22,316 nt of DNA, taken from NCBI GenBank assembly GCA_001785805.1, contig MFUU01000015.1, forward strand, positions 1 through 22,316. The letters run 5' to 3'. The notes below the pieces were generated by a model. It saw only the letters and a program-made list of their open reading frames with translations, was not told the origin of the DNA and did no database searches. The DNA comes from Candidatus Nomurabacteria bacterium RIFCSPLOWO2_01_FULL_39_17. GTDB lineage: Bacteria > Patescibacteriota > Minisyncoccia > Phycocordibacterales > UBA9973. A program made the position numbers and the translations under genes. Position 1 is the first letter of the stretch. Each line of letters opens with the position of its first letter. Shown here piece after piece: positions 7,294-14,784 of this stretch.

Positions 7294-8346
7294 ATGCTTC
7301 TTAATTTGGTTAAAATTTTTGCGCCGACGACTATGGCTTTCTTTTTAGGTGTTTTTATCACGCCGCTGGCGACTCATTTCTTCTTCAAGCACAAAATGTG
7401 GAAAAAATATTCCAGAAACGGCGAAATTTCCTCTCCAGATTTTCATAAGATACACAACGAGCAAGAAGAATTAAATACCCCCAGGGTAGGGGGTATTATT
7501 ATTTGGTTTTCAGCACTTATGTCCACACTTCTTTTCTACTTAGCGGCTGTAATATTCCCCGGAGTTGTTACAGAGAAAATGAATTTTTTAAGCCGAAACC
7601 AAACATTGATACCATTTTTCACCTTACTTTTTGGATCGCTTTTAGGACTCTCCGATGACTTGATACAAATTTATGGAAATGGAAAGTTTGCTCGCGATGA
7701 TACTTCTTGGCGCAACTGGAAAGCATTTCTTGTAGCTTCATTATCTCTACTTATTGGATTTTGGTTTTTTTATAAACTTGGAATGAGTGCAATTAATATT
7801 CCATTTGACGGAGAATTTTATCTGGGTATTTTAATTATTCCATTTTTTATAATAGTAGCGCTAGCGACATTCTCCGGCGGGGTTATAGACGGCATCGACG
7901 GGCTTTCCGGCGGGGTTTTTGCGTCTATTTTTAGCGCTTATTCAGCTATCGCCTTCGCCAACAATCAGATAGACCTGGCGGCTTTCTCTGGGGCAGTAGC
8001 GGGAGCCATTTTTGCATTTCTATGGTTTAATATTCCGCCGGCGAGATTTTATATGGGAGAGACAGGTATTATGGGGCTTACTATTACCCTCGCCACACTA
8101 GCGTTTCTGACTGATTCGGTTCTAATTCTTCCCGTTGTGGCTCTGCCACTAGTGCTTACCTCCGGTTCGGTTATTCTGCAAATTTTTTCTAAAAAGTTTT
8201 TCGGCAAAAAACTTTTTAGACTGGCGCCGATTCACCACCATTTTGAGAGCTTAGGCTGGCCGTCTTATAAGGTTACTATGCGTTTCTGGGTTTTGTCGGT
8301 CGTATTTGCCATTATCGGCATAATTTTGGCTATAATTAGCCGTTAA
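7294..8346 (+). CDS. mraY: Phospho-N-acetylmuramoyl-pentapeptide transferase (MraY)
   Basis: Integral membrane enzyme that transfers phospho-MurNAc-pentapeptide to undecaprenyl phosphate, giving lipid I. The 350 residues show about ten hydrophobic segments and the family landmarks in order: LGLSDDL (D121, D122), GVIDGIDGLSGG (D199, D202; most MraY have NLTDGLDGL), FLWFNIPPARFYMGETG (about 243-258), and PIHHHFE (about 312-318). The usual MGDTG motif is MGETG here: the third catalytic-site Asp is Glu256. Substitutions in two hallmark motifs may mean a divergent MraY or a related polyprenyl-phosphate sugar transferase; the HHHFE motif and the adjacent ftsW and murG favour MraY. It heads a short operon with ftsW, 3 nt downstream. 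Confidence 0.9.
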   Translation: MLLNLVKIFAPTTMAFFLGVFITPLATHFFFKHKMWKKYSRNGEISSPDFHKIHNEQEELNTPRVGGIIIWFSALMSTLLFYLAAVIFPGVVTEKMNFLSRNQTLIPFFTLLFGSLLGLSDDLIQIYGNGKFARDDTSWRNWKAFLVASLSLLIGFWFFYKLGMSAINIPFDGEFYLGILIIPFFIIVALATFSGGVIDGIDGLSGGVFASIFSAYSAIAFANNQIDLAAFSGAVAGAIFAFLWFNIPPARFYMGETGIMGLTITLATLAFLTDSVLILPVVALPLVLTSGSVILQIFSKKFFGKKLFRLAPIHHHFESLGWPSYKVTMRFWVLSVVFAIIGIILAIISR

Positions 8347-8349
8347 AAT

Positions 8350-9447
8350 ATGCGGGAGAAAAAAATTGACCGAGTTTTTTTAAGCATAGTGCTAATTTTG
8401 ATTTTAGCCGGCGCGGCAATGTTTGTTTCTGCGTCATTGGGAATTCTAGATAGAAACTCCGATATCTTTTACTCCGTTCTCCGCAGTCAGCTAATTTTTG
8501 GTTTTGGTTTCGGTATTATTGGCATGTATTTTGCCCTGAAAATAGATTATAAATTTTGGCGCAAATATTCTTTTTATATTTTCTTAGGATCAGTTATTTT
8601 AACCGCAGCCGTTTTTATCCCATATCTTGGGGTCGTGCATCAGGGAGCGGAAAGATGGATTAAGTTGGGTCCCTTATCGTTTCAACCGGTAGAAGTTTTA
8701 AAATTCGGTTTTATTATTTATTTTGCCGCGTGGCTTTCCTGGGTAAAAAACAGGCCGAATAATTTCAAGTTTAAGATTCTTCCACTTTTTGTAATGCTGG
8801 CGGTAATTGGCACCATTTTATATAAACAGCCAGACACAAAAAGTCTTGTTTTAATAATAATAACCGGATTTGCCATGCTTTTTATATCCGGAGTGCCATG
8901 GAAACATATTTTGGGCCTAATAATACTGGCGATCATAGCCCTTGCAATACTTATTTTTCTTAAACCATATCTTCAAGAAAGAATCAAAACTTTTATTGAT
9001 CCATCTCAAGATCCCCAGGGATCTTCTTATCAGATTCAGCAATCTTTTAGAGCTCTCGGTGGGGGTGGAATTTTCGGTCGTGGATACGGACAAAGCATAC
9101 AAAAATTCAGTTATCTTCCGGAACCTCAGGGAGACTCAATCTTTGCCATTATTGGCGAAGAACTGGGTTTTGCCGGTGCGGTGGGGACGATTTTACTTTA
9201 TTTGCTTTTTGTGATGCGAGGACTTCGTATTGCCAACAATAGTCCCGATTTGTTTAGTAGACTTTTAGTCGCTGGAATTGTTATACTGATTACGGCGCAG
9301 TCTTTTATGCATATTGCCGCTGTTACCGGAGTTTTCCCTTTGACCGGAGTACCGTTGGTTTTCGTAAGCCATGGCGGGACTTCACTAATGATAGATCTTA
9401 TAGCCATAGGTATTGTATTTCAAATATCAAAGTTTGGTAAAAATTAA
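8350..9447 (+). CDS. ftsW: FtsW/RodA-family peptidoglycan glycosyltransferase (SEDS), FtsW-like
   Basis: SEDS-family polytopic membrane protein (365 residues, about ten transmembrane segments) that polymerises lipid II during division or elongation. Landmarks: the PLSFQPVEVLKFGFIIY segment (about 112-128), the long extracellular loop YQIQQSFRALGGGG, then IFGRGYGQSIQKF and LPEPQGDSIFAIIGEELG (about 230-276), and PLTGVPLVFVSHGG near the C-terminus. The loop order and its place between mraY and murG, as in the dcw cluster, favour FtsW over RodA. The gene starts 3 nt after the mraY stop with no Shine-Dalgarno sequence, which suggests translational coupling. murD, usually between mraY and ftsW, is absent. 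Confidence 0.92.
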   Translation: MREKKIDRVFLSIVLILILAGAAMFVSASLGILDRNSDIFYSVLRSQLIFGFGFGIIGMYFALKIDYKFWRKYSFYIFLGSVILTAAVFIPYLGVVHQGAERWIKLGPLSFQPVEVLKFGFIIYFAAWLSWVKNRPNNFKFKILPLFVMLAVIGTILYKQPDTKSLVLIIITGFAMLFISGVPWKHILGLIILAIIALAILIFLKPYLQERIKTFIDPSQDPQGSSYQIQQSFRALGGGGIFGRGYGQSIQKFSYLPEPQGDSIFAIIGEELGFAGAVGTILLYLLFVMRGLRIANNSPDLFSRLLVAGIVILITAQSFMHIAAVTGVFPLTGVPLVFVSHGGTSLMIDLIAIGIVFQISKFGKN

Positions 9448-9567
9448 CGAGTGGAACGAGTATAATTTTTATTACCCCGTTAAATAACTTTTGCAAAGCA
9501 AAAGTTATAATCTGAAAGATTTTATTTAACAGGGTGACGATTTTAATAATCGCTTCGCTCATTTAAA
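9446..9567. other. Structured or MITE-like element between ftsW and murG
   Basis: The whole ftsW-murG gap is one imperfect inverted repeat with 42-nt arms (9446-9487 against 9522-9563; most differences in the outer 15 nt are transitions). The inner 14 bp of the arms pair with one mismatch (ACCCCGTTAAATAA with TTATTTAACAGGGT). They enclose two further perfect hairpins: AACTTTTGC-AAA-GCAAAAGTT (9486-9506) and AATCT-GAA-AGATT (9509-9521). The predicted fold is a three-way junction. AAAATT occurs on both flanks (9440-9445 and 9565-9570) and could be a target duplication. It may be a non-autonomous mobile element or a cis-acting RNA. Confidence 0.6.
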
Positions 9568-9574
9568 ATTAGTC

Positions 9575-10705
9575 ATGAAAATAGTCTTTACAGGAGGGGG
9601 CACAGGCGGGCACTTTTATCCGCTTATTGCCGTTGCAGAACAAGTTAATAAAATAATAGATCACGATAAAATAATAGGAGCGAAACTCTATTATGTTTCT
9701 GATGATCCCTACGACAAAGAAATGCTTTTTCAGAATGGACTTTTGTATGAAGAAGTAGGAACCGGCAAAATGCGCACTTACTTTTCTTTTAAAAATTTTA
9801 CTGATATTTTCAGAATGTTTTTTGGTACTATCAATGCCCTTTTCAAAATGTTTTCAATTTACCCGGATATTGTTTTCAGCAAAGGTGGATACGCGAGTTT
9901 CCCGGTAATTTTTGCGGCCAGAATCTTAAATATTCCCGTTTTTATTCACGAATCGGATTCTGCTCCTGGCCGAGTGAACAAATGGGCAGGACGTTTCGCC
10001 AAAAGAGTAGCTGTTTCTTTCTTAGACGTAGCGGACTTTTTTCCCAAAAAGTCTATTGCTTGGACAGGGAATCCAATAAGAAGCGAAATAGAACATCCAT
10101 CGCCACACGATAAGGCTCTTAATTATTTTAAACTTGAATCGAATTTACCCGTTATTTTAGTTCTGGGGGGATCCCAGGGTGCAGAACTCATAAATAATGT
10201 GGTGACCGACGCATTACCCAGACTTTTGAAAAATTACCAGATTATTCACCAGACTGGCGTCAGAAATTTTAGAACAGTAACTGGCAGGGTAGAAGTTGTG
10301 CTTGTCAACGATCCTAATAAATCTAGGTATTTGCCGTTTTCCTTTTTAAATCCTCTGCAAATTAAAATGGCCTCGGGCGCAGCTACACTTATAATTTCCA
10401 GAGCCGGATCAACCTTATTCGAAATAGCTTCTTGGGGCGTACCATCAATTTTAATTCCATTTACCGAGTCCAATGCCGACCACTCCAAGAAAAATGCTTT
10501 TAATTACTCCAATGCTGGAGCTTGTAGTGTAATTGAGGAAGCCAACATGACAGCCAATATTTTAAGTTCGGAAATTGAAAAGATAATCGAGGATAAAGAT
10601 GTATGGAAACAAATGGCCTATAACGCGAAAGCTTTTAATAAACCCGGAGCGGCTCAAAAAATCGCCCGCGAGCTAGTAGATATAGCTTTGAGCCATGAAA
10701 AATAG
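9575..10705 (+). CDS. murG: UDP-GlcNAc:lipid I N-acetylglucosaminyltransferase (MurG)
   Basis: GT-B glycosyltransferase on the inner face of the membrane that turns lipid I into lipid II, the substrate of FtsW. The 376 residues carry the N-terminal G-loop GGGTGGHFYP, the FSKGGYASFPVIFAARIL and IHESDSAPGRVNKW segments, a second G-loop LVLGGSQGAELIN, HQTG, and the donor-binding region ISRAGSTLFEIASWGVPSI followed by ADHSKKNAFNYSNAGA. All are canonical for MurG and the length is normal. TAAAAT at 9564-9569 is 5 nt before the ATG and could act as a -10 for near-leaderless expression; otherwise the gene is read through from mraY-ftsW across the structured spacer. Confidence 0.96.
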   Translation: MKIVFTGGGTGGHFYPLIAVAEQVNKIIDHDKIIGAKLYYVSDDPYDKEMLFQNGLLYEEVGTGKMRTYFSFKNFTDIFRMFFGTINALFKMFSIYPDIVFSKGGYASFPVIFAARILNIPVFIHESDSAPGRVNKWAGRFAKRVAVSFLDVADFFPKKSIAWTGNPIRSEIEHPSPHDKALNYFKLESNLPVILVLGGSQGAELINNVVTDALPRLLKNYQIIHQTGVRNFRTVTGRVEVVLVNDPNKSRYLPFSFLNPLQIKMASGAATLIISRAGSTLFEIASWGVPSILIPFTESNADHSKKNAFNYSNAGACSVIEEANMTANILSSEIEKIIEDKDVWKQMAYNAKAFNKPGAAQKIARELVDIALSHEK

Positions 10706-10710
10706 TTTTT

Positions 10711-10743
10711 TAACCCCTCCTGCTCCCCTTGTCAGGGGAGAGC
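10711..10743. repeat. C/G-rich interspersed repeat, copy 1
   Basis: AACCCCTCCTGCTCCCC-type sequence followed by TTGTCAGGGGAG. It contains the hairpin CTCCCCT-TGTC-AGGGGAG (10723-10740). An inverted relative lies at 11380-11410, so the two copies flank the intervening gene. No U-tract follows, so it is a poor intrinsic terminator for murG, although its position would suit one. Confidence 0.6.
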
Positions 10744-10803
10744 AAAAAAGAAATTCTGAACGATCTAGATAAAACTTGTAAAGATTTAATAAGAAAAATA
10801 AAA

Positions 10804-10832
10804 TTAACAAATCTTTAATCTCATACTATAAT
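10804..10832 (+). promoter_or_regulatory. Promoter of the 10839 gene (leaderless)
   Basis: TTAACA (10804-10809), 17-nt spacer, TATAAT (10827-10832), then 6 nt to ATG 10839. AAAGATTT (10780-10787) and AAATCTTT (10809-10816) form an inverted repeat around the -35, a possible operator. Confidence 0.7.
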
Positions 10833-10838
10833 TACATA

Positions 10839-11369
10839 ATGAAATTATATCGCTTTAGTCCAATAAAAAACAAGGATAAACTTTTCGAAGCGATAGAATA
10901 TATTCACTTTTCTTGTTTTAAGTTATGTAAAGAAGCTTTTGGTAAATATCTTCCAATTGCGGGAAATATAGGAGTCTTTTGTCATTATAACAATGAGTAC
11001 GAATTTCTTACAAAATTGCGAGAAGAACTGACAGAAAAATCCGATAATTTTAACCAAAAATACTATCATTTCCATAATTCCATTATTATTTCCCAAAAGG
11101 GTAATATTCCGGAAACTATTTATACCCATCTTTATATTCGCAAACCAGATCAGTATAGAGCGCAGGTTGGTGATGTTGATTTTGTTTTAGATAAAAAAAA
11201 ATATATTAAACTTAAAAATTTACTATCAAACGGTGTAGAAATAAATGGCGCAAAAATATTTGACCGTGCTGATTTAGATATGATTGAATTATCCAATCCC
11301 GATATTGACACCCTTGCGTATGTAAGCACAAAAACGATGACAGAAAGAGTAAGAGTGAAAACAAATTGA
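10839..11369 (+). CDS. Conserved hypothetical protein
   Basis: A 176-residue soluble protein with no signal peptide or membrane segment. I do not recognise a named domain; the general sequence (MKLYRFSPI start, GNIGVFCHYNNEYEFL, PETIYTHLYIRKPDQYRAQVGDVDFVL, LDMIELSNPDIDTLAYVSTKTM) resembles a hypothetical family I associate with Parcubacteria. Conserved-looking acidic and aromatic clusters (GDVDFVLD, RADLDMIEL) suggest a compact alpha/beta fold. It has its own promoter and is flanked by inverted copies of a C/G-rich repeat, so it is a stand-alone unit between murG and gltX. It ends with TGA, showing that UGA is a stop in this genome. Function unknown. Confidence 0.8.
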   Translation: MKLYRFSPIKNKDKLFEAIEYIHFSCFKLCKEAFGKYLPIAGNIGVFCHYNNEYEFLTKLREELTEKSDNFNQKYYHFHNSIIISQKGNIPETIYTHLYIRKPDQYRAQVGDVDFVLDKKKYIKLKNLLSNGVEINGAKIFDRADLDMIELSNPDIDTLAYVSTKTMTERVRVKTN

Positions 11370-11379
11370 TTATTTAAAT

Positions 11380-11410
11380 TTCCCCCTGATAAGGGGGAAC
11401 GAGGGGGGTT
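11380..11410. repeat. C/G-rich interspersed repeat, copy 2 (inverted relative of copy 1)
   Basis: TTCCCCCT-GATA-AGGGGGAA (11380-11399, 8-bp stem) followed by CGAGGGGGGTTG and a run of seven T (11412-11418). Its reverse complement aligns with 10711-10743 (AACCCC..C..G.TCCCC then CTT.TCAGGGG). The hairpin plus the T-run may end the upstream gene's transcript; the T-run also lies just before the gltX -10. Confidence 0.6.
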
Positions 11411-11419
11411 GTTTTTTTG

Positions 11420-11428
11420 TGTTATTAT
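11420..11428 (+). promoter_or_regulatory. Extended -10 promoter of gltX (leaderless)
   Basis: TGT-TATTAT (11420-11428) is an extended -10 that ends 6 nt before ATG 11435, with no -35. It supports ATG 11435 as the start over the upstream TTG at 11417, which precedes the promoter. Confidence 0.7.
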
Positions 11429-11434
11429 ATAGGA

Positions 11435-12829
11435 ATGTCAGATAAAAAAGTTATAACAAGATTTGCGCCGTCGCCAACGGGTTTTATGCATGTGGGTAGC
11501 GTTCGGACTGCACTTTTTGCTTGGCTTTGGGCTAAGAAAAACAACGGCACTTTTATTTTAAGAATTGAAGACACAGACAAAGAGAGGGAAGTAGAGGGTT
11601 CTATAGATCACATTAAAAATTCTCTACAATGGCTAGGACTAGACTGGGACCAAGGCCCGTATCTGCAATCAGAAAGATTGGATGTATATAAAAAATATGC
11701 CCAAATTCTTGTTGATAAAGGATACGCTTATCCTGATCCGTATACTGAAGATGAAGTAGGGGAATTTCGTAATAAGGCAGAATTGGCCAAGAAACCATTT
11801 CTATACAGAGAACATAGACCGAAAGAATTTAGTGTTTGGGACGGTGCAAAACCGCTTCGTTTCAAAGTGCCAACGGTAAAAAGTTTTAAATGGAATGATT
11901 TGGTATACGGCGATCTCTCAGCAGGTCCGGAGGCGCTTGATGACTTTATTCTGATAAAAAGCAACGGGTATCCGACATACAACTTTGCGCACATAGTGGA
12001 CGACATAGAAATGAAAGTTACGCACGTTATGCGCGGAGAAGAGTTTATTTCTTCCACGCCGAAATTTTTATCGGTTTACGAAGCGCTAGACATAGCGCCT
12101 CCATTTTACGCAACCCTGCCCGTAATTCTGGGCCCCGACGGGAAAAAGAAATTAAGTAAAAGAGATGGAGTCAAAGATTTGCTCCAATATAAAGATGAAG
12201 GATATTTACCCGATGCTTTTATAAATTTCCTGGCGCTCTTGGGCTGGAACCCGGGAGATGATCGCGAGATTTTCTCCAGAGCCGATTTAATCAAAGCTTT
12301 CAACATCAGCAGAATCCAAAAATCCGATGCGCAGATGAATGCCCGAAAATTGGACTGGATGAATAAGGAACACCTGAAACTACTTCCACCTGAGGAAATA
12401 AAAAATAAAATTTTCGAATGTTTGCCGGAAAATATGCGAAATCCAAAACTTGTGCCAATTATTTTAGAACGTATTTCCAAATGGGGAGATGTAAAAGAAA
12501 TGGTAGAAGCAGGGGAATTGGATTTTTTTATTCAGGCACCCAAATTTTCAAAAGAAAAACTTTTGTATAAAGATTTTTTGCCAGAGGCAATTGCTAAAAA
12601 TTTACAACTGGCCATAGAATCTTTAGAACAAATAGATGTAAATAATTTTACAGAAGAAGAAGTGAAGAGAAATTTAATGCAAATAACCAATACACTCTCA
12701 AGTAGGGGAGAATTACTTCACCCGGTGCGTTTTGCCCTCTCTGGGAAGAATAAATCCCCAGATCCTTTTATTATTGCTTCGATTTTAGGAAAAAATGAGA
12801 CATTATCTAGATTACAAAAAGCGATTTAA
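11435..12829 (+). CDS. gltX: Glutamyl-tRNA synthetase
   Basis: Class I aminoacyl-tRNA synthetase that charges tRNA-Glu (and possibly tRNA-Gln if the cell uses the amidotransferase route; this cannot be told from the sequence). The 464 residues contain RFAPSPTGFMHVGSVRTALF with the HIGH-equivalent HVGS at 19-22, ILRIEDTDKEREV, and the tRNA acceptor region with YREHRP. The KMSKS-equivalent KLSKRDG is at 239-245, followed by LALLGWNPGDDREIFS and a helical anticodon-binding region at the C-terminus. Normal length. The 3' end overlaps the M23 gene by 35 nt, so the two should be co-transcribed. Start fixed by the -10 box 6 nt upstream. Confidence 0.97.
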   Translation: MSDKKVITRFAPSPTGFMHVGSVRTALFAWLWAKKNNGTFILRIEDTDKEREVEGSIDHIKNSLQWLGLDWDQGPYLQSERLDVYKKYAQILVDKGYAYPDPYTEDEVGEFRNKAELAKKPFLYREHRPKEFSVWDGAKPLRFKVPTVKSFKWNDLVYGDLSAGPEALDDFILIKSNGYPTYNFAHIVDDIEMKVTHVMRGEEFISSTPKFLSVYEALDIAPPFYATLPVILGPDGKKKLSKRDGVKDLLQYKDEGYLPDAFINFLALLGWNPGDDREIFSRADLIKAFNISRIQKSDAQMNARKLDWMNKEHLKLLPPEEIKNKIFECLPENMRNPKLVPIILERISKWGDVKEMVEAGELDFFIQAPKFSKEKLLYKDFLPEAIAKNLQLAIESLEQIDVNNFTEEEVKRNLMQITNTLSSRGELLHPVRFALSGKNKSPDPFIIASILGKNETLSRLQKAI

Positions 12830-14108
12830 GTCATATTTTATAGGGATTCTGGCGATTACTTTATTTATTATTCCCTTTGTATTTTCCTATGCGCAGACGG
12901 TTTCAGACCTGAATACTAGGATAGCAGAAAAAAACCAAGACATAATGCAATTAGAAAGAGAAATTGCCGCCTATCAGACCCAGCTTGATGACCTGGGAAA
13001 GCAGAAAAATTCTCTCAGCAGTTCTATCGCCGCGCTCGATTTGACTCGCAAAAAGCTGATTGCCGATATTTCTCTCACCCAGAAGAAAATTGATAAAACC
13101 AATCTCAAGATACAAAATTTGAGTTCTCAAATCAATACAAAAGAAAAGTCTATTTCCGTGAATTCCGATGCGATAAAAAGTGAGATAAGGCAAGTTAATG
13201 AGATGGAATTATCTTCAATGATGGAAATAATTTTATCAGAAAAAGATTTCTCATTTGTTTGGAATGACATAGAAAATATGGCGACCATAAATTCAAGGAT
13301 TAGAGAACACATAATTGCTTTAAGGGAGGTGAAGGGCGAACTGGAAGATACTCGGACGGAAACTCTTGACGCCAAGAAGGAACTGTCTGATTTTAAATCC
13401 GAATTGGCGGATCAGAAAAAAATTGTAGACCAAAACACGGCGGAAAAGAAAAAACTTCTAGCGCAAACTAAAAACAATGAAGTAAATTATCAAAAACTTT
13501 TAAAAGACAGATTGACCCAGAAAGATGCTTTTGAAAAAGAGTTACGTGATTATGAATCACAGCTGAAATATATTTTAGACCCTTCAACATTGCCGAGCGG
13601 TGGAGTTTTAAGCTGGCCGCTGAACAGTATATTAATAACCCAAGTATTCGGAAAGACAGAAGCCGGTAAGCGTCTATACGCGAACGGTACGCACAATGGC
13701 GTAGATTTCCGCGCTTCAGTGGGCACACCAGTTAAAGCTATGGCAGATGGCGTAGTAGCGGGCAGGGGAGATACCGATACGCAGTGCGCGGGGGTTTCTT
13801 TTGGACGGTTTGTTTTAATCAAATACAACAATGGCCTTGCCAGCACCTACGGACATCTGTCGCTTATAAAAGCTAATACCGGTGACAAAGTGGCTCGTGG
13901 TGATGTTGTCGGCTATAGTGGAAATACCGGCTATTCTACAGGACCGCACCTGCATGTATCTTTATACGCAAAAAACGCTGTTGAAGTAAAAACATTACCT
14001 TCTAAGTCATGCCCGGGGAGAATTTTGACCCAACCGATAGCGCCTATCAATGCCTATCTTGATCCGCTTTTTTATTTACCCCCGACAGTTTCCAGTATGT
14101 TTAAATAA
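12795..14108 (+). CDS. M23/LytM-family murein hydrolase activator or endopeptidase (EnvC-like)
   Basis: A 437-residue envelope protein. A basic N-terminus and hydrophobic stretch (about 12-33, ending FSYAQ) form a signal peptide or anchor. Residues about 35-255 are a long coiled coil, as in EnvC and PcsB/CwlO-like proteins. The C-terminal third is a LytM domain: GTHNGVDF (H300, D304), TYGHLSL, and GPHLHVSLY (H385, H387). Since the HxxxD and HxH zinc ligands are intact, it may be an active endopeptidase instead of a degenerate activator. It probably acts in daughter-cell separation. The start overlaps gltX by 35 nt; AGGA 4 nt before the ATG is a weak ribosome-binding site. No closer start removes the overlap without cutting into the signal peptide. 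Confidence 0.92.
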   Translation: MRHYLDYKKRFKSYFIGILAITLFIIPFVFSYAQTVSDLNTRIAEKNQDIMQLEREIAAYQTQLDDLGKQKNSLSSSIAALDLTRKKLIADISLTQKKIDKTNLKIQNLSSQINTKEKSISVNSDAIKSEIRQVNEMELSSMMEIILSEKDFSFVWNDIENMATINSRIREHIIALREVKGELEDTRTETLDAKKELSDFKSELADQKKIVDQNTAEKKKLLAQTKNNEVNYQKLLKDRLTQKDAFEKELRDYESQLKYILDPSTLPSGGVLSWPLNSILITQVFGKTEAGKRLYANGTHNGVDFRASVGTPVKAMADGVVAGRGDTDTQCAGVSFGRFVLIKYNNGLASTYGHLSLIKANTGDKVARGDVVGYSGNTGYSTGPHLHVSLYAKNAVEVKTLPSKSCPGRILTQPIAPINAYLDPLFYLPPTVSSMFK

Positions 14109-14134
14109 TAATATTGCCTTAGTTATATATTATG

Positions 14135-14143
14135 TGGTAAAAT
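14135..14143 (+). promoter_or_regulatory. Extended -10 promoter of the 14150 gene (leaderless)
   Basis: TGG-TAAAAT (14135-14143) ends 6 nt before ATG 14150, with TTGCCT (14114-14119) as a -35 at 18-nt spacing. Confidence 0.65.
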
Positions 14144-14149
14144 AATATT

Positions 14150-14296
14150 ATGCCGAGTAAATTAAGAGATAAAAATGGCGGGTTTATTAAATTCATAGTT
14201 TTCGTTATCATTGTAATACTTTTGATGAAATATTTTGATGTTAGCATCAAAGATATGTTCTATTGGATTTGGGCGCAAATTCAGAGTGTTTTTTAA
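14150..14296 (+). CDS. Small single-pass membrane protein (48 aa)
   Basis: A 48-codon ORF, basic N-terminus (MPSKLRDKNGGFIK) followed by one strongly hydrophobic helix (about 12-27, FIKFIVFVIIVILLM) and a short aromatic tail (FYWIWAQIQSVF). Support comes from the extended -10 exactly 6 nt upstream of the ATG and from the next gene, 12 nt downstream, which encodes a protein with the same layout (GG/GGI motif, then one membrane helix, then an amphipathic aromatic tail). The two are likely co-expressed and may form a small membrane complex. The G-F-I-K-F-I region recalls class III pilin leaders only loosely. Function unknown. Confidence 0.7.
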   Translation: MPSKLRDKNGGFIKFIVFVIIVILLMKYFDVSIKDMFYWIWAQIQSVF

Positions 14297-14308
14297 TTAA
14301 ACCAAAAA

Positions 14309-14629
14309 ATGACCAAGTTTAATAACCAAAGAGGCGGAATAAGCATTCTTGGAATTCTCTTTCTTGGTTTCACTATTATCTTAGTGCTTAGCTATTTCAA
14401 TATAGGCATAAAAGTGGTAATAGAAAACCCTACTACTCAGGACAATATCCACTATGTCGGGGGAGCGGGTAAAAGCCTCTGGAATGATTATTTTAAACAG
14501 CCAATATTGTATTTCTGGAACAATATCTGGATTCCACTTTTTTGGCGGCCATTTATTTCAAACATGGAACGTCTACGCGATGGCAAGCTTACGGATTTTC
14601 AACTAAGGGCGCCGAGAATAAACTATTAA
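14309..14629 (+). CDS. Small membrane protein (106 aa)
   Basis: A 106-residue protein, N-terminus MTKFNNQRGGISILGILFLG: basic and glycine residues lead directly into a hydrophobic helix (about 10-30), as in pilin-like or tail-anchored small proteins, though no clear prepilin peptidase site is present. The rest is extracytoplasmic or peripheral: an NPTTQDNIHYVGG segment and a tryptophan-rich amphipathic part (LWNDYFKQPILYFWNNIWIP). It lies 12 nt after the 48-codon membrane gene with no separate promoter, so the pair forms an operon. No recognised family. Confidence 0.7.
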   Translation: MTKFNNQRGGISILGILFLGFTIILVLSYFNIGIKVVIENPTTQDNIHYVGGAGKSLWNDYFKQPILYFWNNIWIPLFWRPFISNMERLRDGKLTDFQLRAPRINY

Positions 14630-14652
14630 ATAGGGAATAGGGCTTTAAAGCC
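14630..14652 (+). terminator. Terminator-like palindrome after the small membrane proteins
   Basis: GGCTTTAAAGCC (14641-14652) is a perfect 12-bp palindrome. Pairing extends outward as AATAGGGCTTT/AAAGCCTTATT with one G-U pair. The tail TTATTT is a weak U-tract. The position, 11 nt after the stop codon, suits termination. Confidence 0.45.
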
Positions 14653-14694
14653 TTATTTAAGCGTTATTTATATCATAACCGTGTCACACAATAT

Positions 14695-14727
14695 ATGTTT
14701 TGTAACATATATTATATTACAAAACAT
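14695..14727. repeat. Inverted repeat, 11-bp arms
   Basis: ATGTTTTGTAA (14695-14705) and TTACAAAACAT (14717-14727) are exact reverse complements with an 11-nt AT-only spacer apart from its first base. It lies in the gap between two convergent genes, so either a bidirectional terminator or a protein-binding site is possible. Confidence 0.7.
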
Positions 14728-14732
14728 ACGCA

Positions 14733-14766
14733 CATATTGCGCAACATAAAATTGTTGCACAATATG
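14733..14766. repeat. Inverted repeat, 14-bp arms with one G-U
   Basis: CATATTGCGCAACA (14733-14746), loop TAAAAT, TGTTGCACAATATG (14753-14766). The only non-match is one C/A position in DNA terms. It lies 6 nt after the previous inverted repeat and 18 nt before the convergent gene's stop. Both repeats and the nearby ATGCTTTGTAACAT share the words TTTGTAACAT or GCAACAT. Confidence 0.7.
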
Positions 14767-14784
14767 CTTTGTAACATGCCATTA

